DNA from: Myxococcales bacterium | GTDB lineage: Bacteria; Myxococcota_A; Bradymonadia; REDH01 | DNA length: 36,147 bases | Direction of reading: 5' to 3' | NCBI GenBank assembly: GCA_947496715.1 | Contig: CANMDT010000021.1 | Coordinates: 1 to 36,147 of the forward strand | Part shown: positions 11,590 through 20,728 of the stretch, piece after piece | Numbering within the stretch: position 1 is the first letter of the stretch | Layout: the number at the start of each line of letters is the position of its first letter | The notes under the pieces: model-generated | Told to the model about the DNA's origin: nothing | Databases searched by the model: none | What the model saw: the letters and a program-made list of their open reading frames with translations, nothing else | Position numbers and translations under genes: made by a program

Positions 11590-12294
11590 CTACGGAAGCG
11601 TGACCTGAACGCTCTCCCCCGGGCCTACGCGCAGGAGGCGCGGCGCGGTCCCGGAGCAGCCTACACTGTGGCTGCCCGGTGCGATGTTCAGCGGCGTTGC
11701 AGCAGCGGCCGGCTCGCCGTCGAGCAGAGCGGGGCAGGTCGCAGCGAGGGTCACGAGCGCCGGCTGCTTGGAGGCCACCTCGTCTGCAGCGGAGAGCAGA
11801 AACCGGTAGCCCTGCTCGTGCGGCGGCTTACCGAAGGTCGCGGAGAGCCGCAGCACCGCGGCCGCATCACGCTGGTCCCAGAGCAGCTCCGCGACCGGCA
11901 GCACAAGGCGCGGGTCGAGCCTCCGATGCAGCAGCAGACCCTCGCTGGAGGCAAAGGCTGCGAGCGCATCGCGCAGGGCAGGCTGCGTCTTTCCGCCCCG
12001 CAGCCGCGAGAGCCCGAAGGCAGTTGACTGCAGCAGCGGCGCCCACTTCTCGTCGCTCTCCGATTTCACCTGGGCGCTCCAGAGCGCAGTCAGCGCGTCG
12101 GCGTCGCCATCGCGCCGCCACCGCTCGAGCTTCGCTCCATCATCATCCGCTGCCACCGCAGGTGCTGCATGCAGAGCCGGCGCTGCCGCACCGCGCGTGG
12201 CATCTGCCTGCTGACCGCAGGCCGCAACGAGCCCGATCAGCAGCGCCGCGGAGAGAGTTGGACTTGGCCTGTTCGTTGGGTTATCCGAGCGCAC
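11590..12294 (-). CDS. Hypothetical lipoprotein
   Basis: A 234-residue protein with a signal peptide ending in LIGLVAAC, an Ala-rich linker, then an Ala/Leu/Arg-rich probably helical region (ERWRRDGDADALTALW and LDPRLVLPVAELLWD) that could hold helical repeats, and a C-terminal part with beta-like character containing two Cys (TCPALLDG and VGCSGTAP). I do not recognise the family. The start is GTG at 12294. Its stop lies 13 bp from the convergent GNAT gene. Its start is 17 bp from the divergent glycosyltransferase start, and its likely ribosome-binding GAGGA (12309-12305) lies in the same near-palindromic GAGGTCCTC that serves the other gene. Confidence 0.65.
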   Translation of the reverse strand: MRSDNPTNRPSPTLSAALLIGLVAACGQQADATRGAAAPALHAAPAVAADDDGAKLERWRRDGDADALTALWSAQVKSESDEKWAPLLQSTAFGLSRLRGGKTQPALRDALAAFASSEGLLLHRRLDPRLVLPVAELLWDQRDAAAVLRLSATFGKPPHEQGYRFLLSAADEVASKQPALVTLAATCPALLDGEPAAAATPLNIAPGSHSVGCSGTAPRLLRVGPGESVQVTLP

Positions 12295-12300
12295 GATCGT

Positions 12301-12309
12301 GAGGTCCTC
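12301..12309. promoter_or_regulatory. Near-palindromic Shine-Dalgarno shared by two divergent genes
   Basis: GAGGTCCTC at 12301-12309 reads GAGG towards the glycosyltransferase TTG (12312, 7-nt gap) and GAGGA on the other strand towards the lipoprotein GTG (12294, 10-nt gap). With only 17 bp between the two start codons, neither gene can have its own promoter in the gap. Confidence 0.5.
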
Positions 12310-12311
12310 GC

Positions 12312-13496
12312 TTGAAAATCTGCGATATCAACAGTCTCTACTCGCCTACGGGCGGCGGCATCCGGACCTACCACGAAGCAAAGCTCCGTTGGTTCTCCGA
12401 GCGCACCGATGTGGACTACGCTCTCATCGTACCCGGTCCTGCGCGCAAGGTAGAGCAGTTTGGTCGTGCGACCCGCATCGAGGTTCCCGGCCTGCCGCTT
12501 GGAGGCTCGGGCTACCGCTCCATCCTCCATGCCCGCGACCTCACCTGGGCGCTCGGCCTCGTGCAGCCTGATCTCATCGAGATCGGCTCCATCTACACGC
12601 TGCCCCGCCATGTGCGCACGGCGCTGCGAAGGCTCGGTCGCCTCGAGGCCACCGCGCTCGTCGGCTTCTATCATGTCGACTATACTGGTTATGTCCGGCC
12701 CTATACAAAGCACCTCGGACAGGGCTTCAGCGACTGGGCAACGGGATTCGCCGAGCGCCACTGCGGTCGCGCCTATGGCCAATTCTCCGCGACCTTCGGG
12801 GCGAGCCAGTATGTGGTCGACAAGCTCGCGGCGTACGGCGTCACGCGGCTCTTCCGCACTCCGCTCGGCGTCGACATCGAGCGCTTCCACCCGGGCGTCG
12901 CTGCGGCCCATTCGGACGGTGCTGCAACCACAGCTCCACGTCGGCTCCTCTACCTCGGACGCCTCGCGCCCGAGAAGGGCATCGACGTCCTGATGCAGGC
13001 CTATCCCGCCTTCCGCGACCCGGCTCGCTTCCAACTCATCATCGGCGGTAAAGGGCCGCTCGAAGGCGCGGTGGAGCGCTTCGTCCGGACCTTCCCGGAG
13101 GTAGAGCGGCTCCCCTACCAGACCTCGCCGGAGGCCGTCGCCACCGCCTTCCGCAGCGCCGACCTCATCATCCAAGCCGGCCCCTACGAGACCTTCTCAC
13201 TCGCCACGCTTGAGGCGCTCGCGACAGGCTCTCCCGTTGTCACCGCCGACGCCGGTGCCGCGGCCGAACTTTCGCGCGAGTTCGGCGGAGAGACCTTCGT
13301 GAGCGGCTCCGCAGGCTCGCTTGCCGAGGCGATTCTTCGCTGGCACGAGAGCCCGCCGAGCATCACCGCCACCGAGCGCGCTGCGGCCGTTGCTGCGCGC
13401 TATAGTTGGGATGCCGTCTTCACCCGCATGCTCCAATACTACCACGACATTTTGGCTGCGGAGGCTGCAGCCCAGCCCGCCAAAATCAGCCCTTGA
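12312..13496 (+). CDS. GT4-family glycosyltransferase (GT-B fold)
   Basis: A 394-residue GT-B glycosyltransferase. The N-terminus MKICDINSLYSPTGGGIRTY has the glycine-rich donor-side loop of GT4 enzymes. The C-terminal domain starts at RLLYLGRLAPEKGID and carries the E-x7-E motif with Glu293 and Glu301 in GPYETFSLATLEALATG. It transfers a sugar from a nucleotide donor to a lipid or polysaccharide acceptor at the inner membrane; the specificity is not visible. The start is TTG, supported by GAGG 7 nt upstream and by the conserved N-terminus. Immediately downstream, with a GAGGAG overlapping its stop, is the remnant of a DUF2334-like gene, so it once headed a two-gene unit. Confidence 0.9.
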   Translation: MKICDINSLYSPTGGGIRTYHEAKLRWFSERTDVDYALIVPGPARKVEQFGRATRIEVPGLPLGGSGYRSILHARDLTWALGLVQPDLIEIGSIYTLPRHVRTALRRLGRLEATALVGFYHVDYTGYVRPYTKHLGQGFSDWATGFAERHCGRAYGQFSATFGASQYVVDKLAAYGVTRLFRTPLGVDIERFHPGVAAAHSDGAATTAPRRLLYLGRLAPEKGIDVLMQAYPAFRDPARFQLIIGGKGPLEGAVERFVRTFPEVERLPYQTSPEAVATAFRSADLIIQAGPYETFSLATLEALATGSPVVTADAGAAAELSREFGGETFVSGSAGSLAEAILRWHESPPSITATERAAAVAARYSWDAVFTRMLQYYHDILAAEAAAQPAKISP

Positions 13497-13506
13497 GGAG
13501 TCGCTG

Positions 13507-13685
13507 TTGAGCCCCTCCGTCATTATCTGACGCCACGCTCTCTCGCCGCGCCACGATGACCGCATCCGCGCCATCCACGCCTTCCCCGCGGAGCTCGGCG
13601 TGGGGCGAGTTACAGCATGCTCCTTGTCACCGACTTTGGGGCCAGCGCGCCGCTCGGCAGCCACGCAGGCTCTACAGCGAGGGCG
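13507..13685 (+). pseudogene. Decayed N-terminal stub resembling a DUF2334 polysaccharide deacetylase
   Basis: A TTG at 13507, 6 nt after a strong GAGGAG that overlaps the glycosyltransferase stop, starts LSPSVII, then hits TGA at 13528. The same frame then reads LSPRHDDRIRAIHAFPAEL and GVGRVT, and after a shift at about 13614-13617 the next frame reads MLLVTDFGASAPLGSH. The composite pattern (V-S-P-R-H, then R-A-I-H-x-x-x-A-E-L-G-V-G, then L-L-V-x-D) looks like the start of DUF2334-type deacetylases. The remaining roughly 200 codons are missing; the dipeptidase gene ends here. The family match is from memory. Confidence 0.4.
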
Positions 13686-14709
13686 CTCGCGCCACCTGAG
13701 CGGCCCGCTCCCCTGAGAGCACCTCGCGTGCATTCCGCGAGAGCAGCCGGTGTAGCTGTTCGGCAGACCATCCCCGCGAAAGCAGCACAGCCACAATCCG
13801 CCAGATATCGCGGCAGTCCCGCTGGTCGTTCGGAATCGAAGGAACCCAGCCGTCGTAGTCGCTGCCGAAGGCCACATGCTCGATGCCCACGAGCTCTACG
13901 ACCCGTTCGATGTGGTCGGCGATGCAGGAGGAGTCTGCGCGCAGCCTCCCAGCGAGGAACATCGGGGCAAAGATGATGCCGATGACGCCGCCCGTCGCTG
14001 CGATGGCCTGCACCGCCTCGTCGGAGATGTTGCGGCCATGTTCGTTCACGCTCTTGAGGCCCGTGTGGGTGCAGAGCAGCGGTTTGGTCGCCATCGCAGC
14101 AACATCGAGGAGGCCTCGGTTGTTCACGTGGGCCACATCGACGATCAAGCCGCAACGCTCCAGCTCTGCGACCACCTCGCGTCCGTAGCCCGAGAGCCCG
14201 TCGCGCTCGTTCGCGCCCACACCGAAGCCATTAGAGGCAGCGCGGCCACTCCGCAGATGCACCAGCGTCATGTAGGCTGCACCTCGCTTCACCAACGTGT
14301 CGATGCGCTCAAGTTTTCCGTTGAGCATATGGGCACCCTCGACCCCAGGCGCGGCCAGCGGAGCGCAGTCGGCCTCGCCACGCTCGAGCCAACCGGCCGC
14401 CGTCACGGGACGCCGCAGGTGACCGTCCGCAACAAGCCCGTCGTAGATGTCAAACTGCCGGTTGCACTCCGTCCAGGCGCCCTCGTATTCGAAGTTCCAC
14501 GCATGGATGCCGAGCGTCGCAGCGCGGTAGCCGGCCTCGCGCATGCGGGGCAGGTCGCAGTGCCACATGATGGGCTGGCCGCGGAATCCAGCCCTGTGGC
14601 GCTTGCGGATATCATATCCAAAAAGACGCACAGCCAGGAGGCTGTCGACATGCAGGTCGAAGAGTCCCATCTCTCCGATTAGGCGTCGCGCCTCCGCCTC
14701 GAACGGCAT
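13672..14709 (-). CDS. Membrane-dipeptidase family protein (peptidase M19, renal dipeptidase-like)
   Basis: A 345-residue zinc dipeptidase. The metal ligands known from human renal dipeptidase (His20, Asp22, Glu125, His198, His219) align well with His20 and Asp22 in DLHVD, Glu124 in GVEGAH, His194 in DVAHV and His215 in CTHTG; Asp284 in FGSDYDG matches the catalytic Asp. M19 enzymes cleave dipeptides, including ones with D-residues. No signal peptide is visible, so the protein is probably cytoplasmic. The ATG directly follows the TAG of the upstream lipoprotein gene with no gap and no clear ribosome-binding site, which suggests coupled translation. It may recycle dipeptides; a link to the nearby ATP-grasp operon is possible but unproven. 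Confidence 0.9.
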   Translation of the reverse strand: MPFEAEARRLIGEMGLFDLHVDSLLAVRLFGYDIRKRHRAGFRGQPIMWHCDLPRMREAGYRAATLGIHAWNFEYEGAWTECNRQFDIYDGLVADGHLRRPVTAAGWLERGEADCAPLAAPGVEGAHMLNGKLERIDTLVKRGAAYMTLVHLRSGRAASNGFGVGANERDGLSGYGREVVAELERCGLIVDVAHVNNRGLLDVAAMATKPLLCTHTGLKSVNEHGRNISDEAVQAIAATGGVIGIIFAPMFLAGRLRADSSCIADHIERVVELVGIEHVAFGSDYDGWVPSIPNDQRDCRDIWRIVAVLLSRGWSAEQLHRLLSRNAREVLSGERAAQVARAPSL

Positions 14710-15381
14710 CTAGTTGCCGTCGTAGAAGACTTCGGTGTCGCCGATCTTGAAGGGGACCTGGGTGCAGGACATGTTCGCGATCGGCAGGTTGCCCGCTGCG
14801 TCCGGCGCGTCGTGCGTCCAGCAGAACTGCATGAAGTAGGAGTCACCGGTGGTCAGCTCGACCTCCCACTCGCAGGCCTGTCCGCGGTAGCTGCTGTCTT
14901 CCCAGCGGGTCGCCGTCCAGCTCGTGGTGATCTCCTGGCTCGGCCGGAGCTCCTGCACCGTCGGCAGCGCGGCGCCGCAGACGCCGCAGCTCACTTCCGG
15001 GCAGTTGCAGGCGGCGCAGGAGTCGTGGATGACGACCGGGTTGCGGTTGCTGTCGAAGAGCCCGTACCAGGTCGGAACGCCGGCCTGGTTGCTCGTCTGT
15101 ACGTAGATGGTCTCGGTCGGATTGAGGTTGGTGAGGATGATGTTGAGAGGGTGGGTCTCGACGACATCGGTCGGCACATCGCGCCGCGTGTCTTCGGTGA
15201 CATCGCTGCCCGAACCCGAGCCATCGGTGGCGTCGGTGGCGTCGTCGAGGATGCCGGAGCCGTCGGTTGCAATGCCGGTATCGGTGGTCGTCGTGTCGTC
15301 TTCGATGCGCTCCTTCGTGGCGCTGCAGGCGTTGAGCGAGGAGAGGAGCAGTAGGGAAGCGAGCAGGGCGTTCAGGCGCAT
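14710..15381 (-). CDS. Hypothetical lipoprotein with an acidic linker and a Cys-rich cluster
   Basis: A 223-residue lipoprotein: signal peptide ending LSSLNAC, a Thr/Asp/Gly/Ser-rich linker (roughly 25-80), then a beta-rich domain starting LNIILTNLNPTETIYVQTS. It contains a compact cluster C-x2-C-x-C-x4-C-x2-C (in HDSCAACNCPEVSCGVCG) and three more Cys, suggesting disulfides or a metal site. The ATG at 15381 has GAGG 6 nt upstream; a TTG 12 nt earlier is less likely. Similar multi-domain lipoproteins are abundant in Bradymonadales and myxobacteria; I do not recognise a function. It lies between another lipoprotein gene and the dipeptidase gene, all leftward. Confidence 0.72.
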   Translation of the reverse strand: MRLNALLASLLLLSSLNACSATKERIEDDTTTTDTGIATDGSGILDDATDATDGSGSGSDVTEDTRRDVPTDVVETHPLNIILTNLNPTETIYVQTSNQAGVPTWYGLFDSNRNPVVIHDSCAACNCPEVSCGVCGAALPTVQELRPSQEITTSWTATRWEDSSYRGQACEWEVELTTGDSYFMQFCWTHDAPDAAGNLPIANMSCTQVPFKIGDTEVFYDGN

Positions 15382-15402
15382 AGAGGACCTCAAGCGGGAC
15401 GG

Positions 15403-16680
15403 TTAATCGAGGAGGTTGAGGTAGACGCTCACCCCTTCCGCATCAAGATCGGCGCGGAAGGTCTCGACAGCCGGCGCTGCGCCCGCCTCGCCGCCGAGCA
15501 CCTCGCGGTAGTTCGCACCCAGTGCCAGCGTCGCGGCCAGCCTACCCATGTAGGCGGAGGCCAGCGACTGTGACGCCGACAGCAGCAGCCCGCTGCCCTG
15601 ACCGGCCGTCACCGCCACGTCGCTCACGCCGAAGCGCACGCCGTTCGGGTCGAACGAGAGCGAAAGTGCTGCCGAGATGTCTGCGCTTCCGCAGTAGGAG
15701 TCGGTCTTCCAGAGCTTCGCCGCGGTCGCCACGCCGCCCGTCGGTGAACTGCGGAGCGACTCCAGCGTCACGCCGAGCGCCTCCACTGCGTCCCCGCTCG
15801 CCTGCGCCGTAGAGCCGAGCGCCTCTTCGCTGCCGATCCGCTTTGCGAGCGCCTCGAGCAGCTCCAGTCGTACAACGACCCCCATCTCTGCTCCTTCCGG
15901 GAGCGTGCTCGGAAGCGTGGCCGCCAGCCCGGATGAGGTCGGAAGGTTGCTCTGCATCGCCAGCACAATCGTTCGCGACTCCGGCCGCACGATCGGGCCG
16001 CGCGCAGCGAGCTCCACCGCACCCTCGCCCACCGTCCAGCTGCCGAACGAGGCCACGCGGGCGTTGGCAAACCGGGTCCGCGTGTACTGCGTCACCAGTG
16101 CCGCCGCGATCGGCTCGACGAGGTCGAGATAGGCGTCCAGCGTCGGGTCGCCGACCTCCAGGTCGATCTGCAGGATGTCGCTCTGCTCAAAACGGGCCAG
16201 CAGCGCGGAGCGTCGGTCGCCATCGGCTGCGATACCAATCGGGAGCTGCGCGGAGAGTCGCCCCGTTCCAAAACTCGATGAACTGCCGTTGATCCCGAGG
16301 CCGATAGAGAAGGGCATGCTCGCGCTGATGCAGGCCGGGCAGCGGCTGTCGCCTCCGATGGCAAGCAGCGGCAGCGAGGGTCGCACCGACACCTCGAGCG
16401 ACTGTCCGAGCAGCGAGGTCTCCTGGCTGAGCGTCGGGATCGCCGTGTCTGCCAGCTTGGCGAAGAGCTGGTTCACCGCTGTCTGGCTGAGCACCAGCGC
16501 CATCGGGAAGCTCGATGAACTGCTCGAGACCTCGCTCAGCAGCTGGCCGTTGGTCACCAGCCGCGTCTGGTAGGCGCTGTCGTATCTATCGCAGGGGAAG
16601 AAACTGTTGAGCTCCTGGCAGCCCGTCAGACTCGTTGCAGCGGCGAGCGCTGTGAACAGGTGAAGCCAACCTCTCTTCAT
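15403..16680 (-). CDS. Hypothetical lipoprotein (425 residues)
   Basis: The signal peptide ends in AATSLTGC. The mature protein is rich in Ser, Leu, Ala and alternating polar/hydrophobic segments, with a Ser run after Glu-Val, a C-x2-C pair in SRCPACISAS, and long beta-like stretches such as FSIGLGINGSSSSFGTGRL. A lipid-binding beta-sandwich is conceivable, but I cannot assign a family. The ATG at 16680 has GGAGG 5 nt upstream. The gap to the next leftward lipoprotein gene is 21 bp, consistent with an operon of two lipoproteins and the M19 dipeptidase. Confidence 0.7.
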   Translation of the reverse strand: MKRGWLHLFTALAAATSLTGCQELNSFFPCDRYDSAYQTRLVTNGQLLSEVSSSSSSFPMALVLSQTAVNQLFAKLADTAIPTLSQETSLLGQSLEVSVRPSLPLLAIGGDSRCPACISASMPFSIGLGINGSSSSFGTGRLSAQLPIGIAADGDRRSALLARFEQSDILQIDLEVGDPTLDAYLDLVEPIAAALVTQYTRTRFANARVASFGSWTVGEGAVELAARGPIVRPESRTIVLAMQSNLPTSSGLAATLPSTLPEGAEMGVVVRLELLEALAKRIGSEEALGSTAQASGDAVEALGVTLESLRSSPTGGVATAAKLWKTDSYCGSADISAALSLSFDPNGVRFGVSDVAVTAGQGSGLLLSASQSLASAYMGRLAATLALGANYREVLGGEAGAAPAVETFRADLDAEGVSVYLNLLD

Positions 16681-16751
16681 GACATCCTCCAATGGGGTGA
16701 AACACTACTCCTACGGCCGGCGACCTACAAACTTCACCGCAGCGCTCGCCT

Positions 16752-16808
16752 TGCGGCACTATGCCGCAGCGACTAGATGCGGCCATCCTCACGCCGCGAT
16801 AGCGCGGC
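16752..16808 (+). promoter_or_regulatory. Two perfect hairpins in the ahcY leader
   Basis: TGCGGCA (16752-16758) and TGCCGCA (16762-16768) form a 7-bp stem with a 3-nt loop. GCCGCG (16793-16798) and CGCGGC (16803-16808) form a 6-bp stem with a 4-nt loop, ending 18 nt before the ATG. The region is the divergent spacer between the lipoprotein gene and ahcY. It could be a regulatory leader. I do not see the conserved core of the SAH riboswitch. Confidence 0.3.
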
Positions 16809-16826
16809 AATGCCCAAGAGCACCCC

Positions 16827-18365
<1,539 letters not shown>

Positions 18366-18370
18366 GCCGC

Positions 18371-19378
18371 GTGCAACCCGCTGCGGCCAGCCCATCGGAG
18401 CGCCCCCTCATCGTGGTGCTCCACTGGGGCGAACTCGCCCACACCTCCGCCTGCATCGCCTCGCTGGCGCTGCAGACGGCGGCCGCAGACCTGCTCCTCA
18501 TCGACAATGGCGGTGAGCCCGATGCCACCGCCGCTCTCCGAGCGATGGCCCCCTCGGCTGCGGTCCTGCGCAGCGACACCAACCTCGGCGTCGCAGGCGG
18601 CCGCAACCTCGGACTCGAGACCGCACTCGCCGAGCAGCGGGGCTGGGTATTCCTCTTCGACAACGACGCCGTCGCCGCACCAGACCTGCTCGAACGGCTC
18701 CTCGCTGCCGCCGAACGCCATCCCAATGCGGCACTTTTTGGCCCCAAGATCCTCGACATCGACGACCCCGCCCGCCTCGTCCGCGCAGGCGGCGGCTCCT
18801 GGCGCCGCAACTACCTCTCGAGCCTCGGCGAACTCTCACGCAAGTTCGGCCGCCACCTCCCTGCTGAAGTCGCGCTGCTGCTCGACAACGCGCGGGGTGA
18901 AGGTCAGCCCGACGACGGCCGTTTCGACGACGCTCCGCAGTCCGGCTTCCTCACCGGCGGCGCTCAGCTCATCCGCGTCGAAGCACTCAAGCAGGTTGGC
19001 CTCCTCGACCCCGAGTTCTCCCCCTACGGCGGCGAAGACATCGAGTTCTGCGCCCGCCTCGAACAGGCCGGCTGGCAGCTCCGCTATGTGCCCGAGGCCC
19101 GCTGTTTCCACCCCGGCCCCGGCAGCTACCGCGACCCCTACCGCCGCGCCTTCTACAACACCCGCAACATGCTGCTGCTCGCCCGCAAGCGGCTCGGCGC
19201 TACCGAGTTCTACGGCCGCTACCTGCCAGACCTGCTCGTGGTAACGCTGCCGATGAAGCTCGCTCACGCGACCTTCGCCGGCAGCCGCGAGCAGCTCCGC
19301 GGCATCACCGACGCACTCGCCTGGACGGTGCGTGACGCGGCCGCGCGAGGCATCCGCATCAGCACCCCGCGCGACTAG
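18371..19378 (+). CDS. GT2-family glycosyltransferase
   Basis: A 335-residue GT-A enzyme. The N-terminus PLIVVLHWG is followed by a sugar-nucleotide fold with LRSDTNLGVAGGRNLGL (typical of rhamnosyl- and related GT2 transferases), the metal-binding DND at 97-99 in FLFDNDAV, GFLTGGAQLIR and GEDIEFCARLEQAGW (the ED acceptor-base motif). Its C-terminus has hydrophobic patches but no clear transmembrane helix. The start is the GTG at 18371, 5 nt after ahcY, so it probably depends on ahcY transcription. Its TAG overlaps the stop of the convergent TldE gene in a CTAG. Acceptor unknown; cell-surface polysaccharide is likely. Confidence 0.87.
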   Translation: MQPAAASPSERPLIVVLHWGELAHTSACIASLALQTAAADLLLIDNGGEPDATAALRAMAPSAAVLRSDTNLGVAGGRNLGLETALAEQRGWVFLFDNDAVAAPDLLERLLAAAERHPNAALFGPKILDIDDPARLVRAGGGSWRRNYLSSLGELSRKFGRHLPAEVALLLDNARGEGQPDDGRFDDAPQSGFLTGGAQLIRVEALKQVGLLDPEFSPYGGEDIEFCARLEQAGWQLRYVPEARCFHPGPGSYRDPYRRAFYNTRNMLLLARKRLGATEFYGRYLPDLLVVTLPMKLAHATFAGSREQLRGITDALAWTVRDAAARGIRISTPRD

Positions 19379-20727
19379 CCGCGTCCTGCCAGCGTTGCTT
19401 CCCGAATGCGGAAGCTCGGTGCCGCCACCGACCGCCGCCGGTCGATGTCGCTGCCGAGCAGATCGATGGTCGAGAAGAGCTCGCGAATGTTGATGGAGAT
19501 GGTCACCTCCGACACAGGCGCGCCCAGCTTCCCCTGCTCGATCATTCGCCCGAAGGCGCCGCGGCTGAAGTCGCCCGTGGATGCATTGAAGCCGAACCCC
19601 ATCATCCCTTCGCAGAAGAATCCGTGCGGGGTTGCCGCGATCATCTCCTCCTGGCTCACCGTGCCCGGACGGAGCGACAGGTTGAAGGCTGTCTCGCCCG
19701 GCGACCCGCTCGACGGCCGGCTTGCGTGGCCCGTGGGTTGAAGCCCCAGCTTGCGCGCGGAGAAGCTGTTGAGCGCGAACGTGGTCACCCGGCCCGCGTC
19801 GATGAAGGTGGTCGGAGCAGTCGCGGCGCCCTCACCATCGTAGGGCTTCGAGCCCGGGCCGCGGAGCAGCAGCGGGTTGTCTTCGAGGAAGATGTTGTCG
19901 CCCACCACCACCTCGCCGAGCAGGTCGGCAAGGAAGCTGCTGCGCCGCTCCACCGCGCCGCCCGTCAGCACCGAGAAGAGCAGCCCCGTAAGGCTCCCCG
20001 CCGGCAACGAGTCGAAGACCACCGGCAGCTTCTGCGTCGGCACAGGACCGGCGCCGAGCTGTCGCACCGCCCGCTTTGCTGCCGTCTCGCCCACGAACTG
20101 CGGCGACTCGAGCGACGAGGCGAAACGGCCGTAGGTAGACCAGGAGCCGTTCCGCTTCTTGCCGCCCTCATCGTCGGCGATGAGCGAGACGCCGAAGCTG
20201 GCGAACGACTCGCGATAGCCCACGCAGAGCCCGTGCGAATTCGCCAGCACATGCTCCAGCGCCAGGTCGGAGTAGCTCGCGCCACCCGATACCGTGATGC
20301 GGCTGTCGGCCGCGCGGCCCGCCTCTTCCGTCTCACGCGCCAGTGCAATCTTCCGGTCGGCCGGCACCTCTGCGACGGCCGTGTCGAAGAGCTCCAGGTC
20401 GGGCACCGAGCTGGTCATCCGCGCCGCATCGGCGAGCGCCAACTCGGGCACAGGGTCGGTCAGCTTCACCAGGTCGAGTGTCCCGCGGATGAGCCCATCG
20501 AGCGCCGCCGGCCGGTCGTCGGTGGCGTAGGTCGAGGCCGACCGTTCGCCCACCCAGAGCCGGATGCCAACGCTCTTCGGCTGCCCCTGCTGCAGCGTCT
20601 CGATGGCCCCGTTGCGCACAGAGACCTCCGTCTCCACGCCGCGCCGCAGATAGACCTCTACCGCGTCGGCGCCTGCACGCTTCGCACGCTCCACCACATC
20701 CGATGCCAAGTTCTTCATGTCGTTCAT
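19375..20727 (-). CDS. tldE: TldE/PmbA-family protease subunit
   Basis: A 450-residue member of the TldD/PmbA family. TldE lacks the metal motif and forms a heterodimer with TldD that threads and cleaves unfolded peptides (microcin B17 leader and CcdA in E. coli). Visible family features: ADAVEVYLRRG at the N-terminus, LPVVFDSLPAGSLTGLLF in the middle, and GFGFNASTGDFSRGAFG near the end, which matches the conserved N-x-x-T-G-D-F-S-x-G block. No HExxxH is present, as expected for TldE. The ATG at 20727 lies one base after the TGA of tldD; the two are cotranscribed and coupled. Confidence 0.92.
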   Translation of the reverse strand: MNDMKNLASDVVERAKRAGADAVEVYLRRGVETEVSVRNGAIETLQQGQPKSVGIRLWVGERSASTYATDDRPAALDGLIRGTLDLVKLTDPVPELALADAARMTSSVPDLELFDTAVAEVPADRKIALARETEEAGRAADSRITVSGGASYSDLALEHVLANSHGLCVGYRESFASFGVSLIADDEGGKKRNGSWSTYGRFASSLESPQFVGETAAKRAVRQLGAGPVPTQKLPVVFDSLPAGSLTGLLFSVLTGGAVERRSSFLADLLGEVVVGDNIFLEDNPLLLRGPGSKPYDGEGAATAPTTFIDAGRVTTFALNSFSARKLGLQPTGHASRPSSGSPGETAFNLSLRPGTVSQEEMIAATPHGFFCEGMMGFGFNASTGDFSRGAFGRMIEQGKLGAPVSEVTISINIRELFSTIDLLGSDIDRRRSVAAPSFRIREATLAGRG

Positions 20728-20728
20728 G

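Noticed and set aside
16693-16826. SAH riboswitch in front of ahcY
   Set aside because: The conserved GAGGAGCGnUGC-type core is not present; only generic hairpins are visible.
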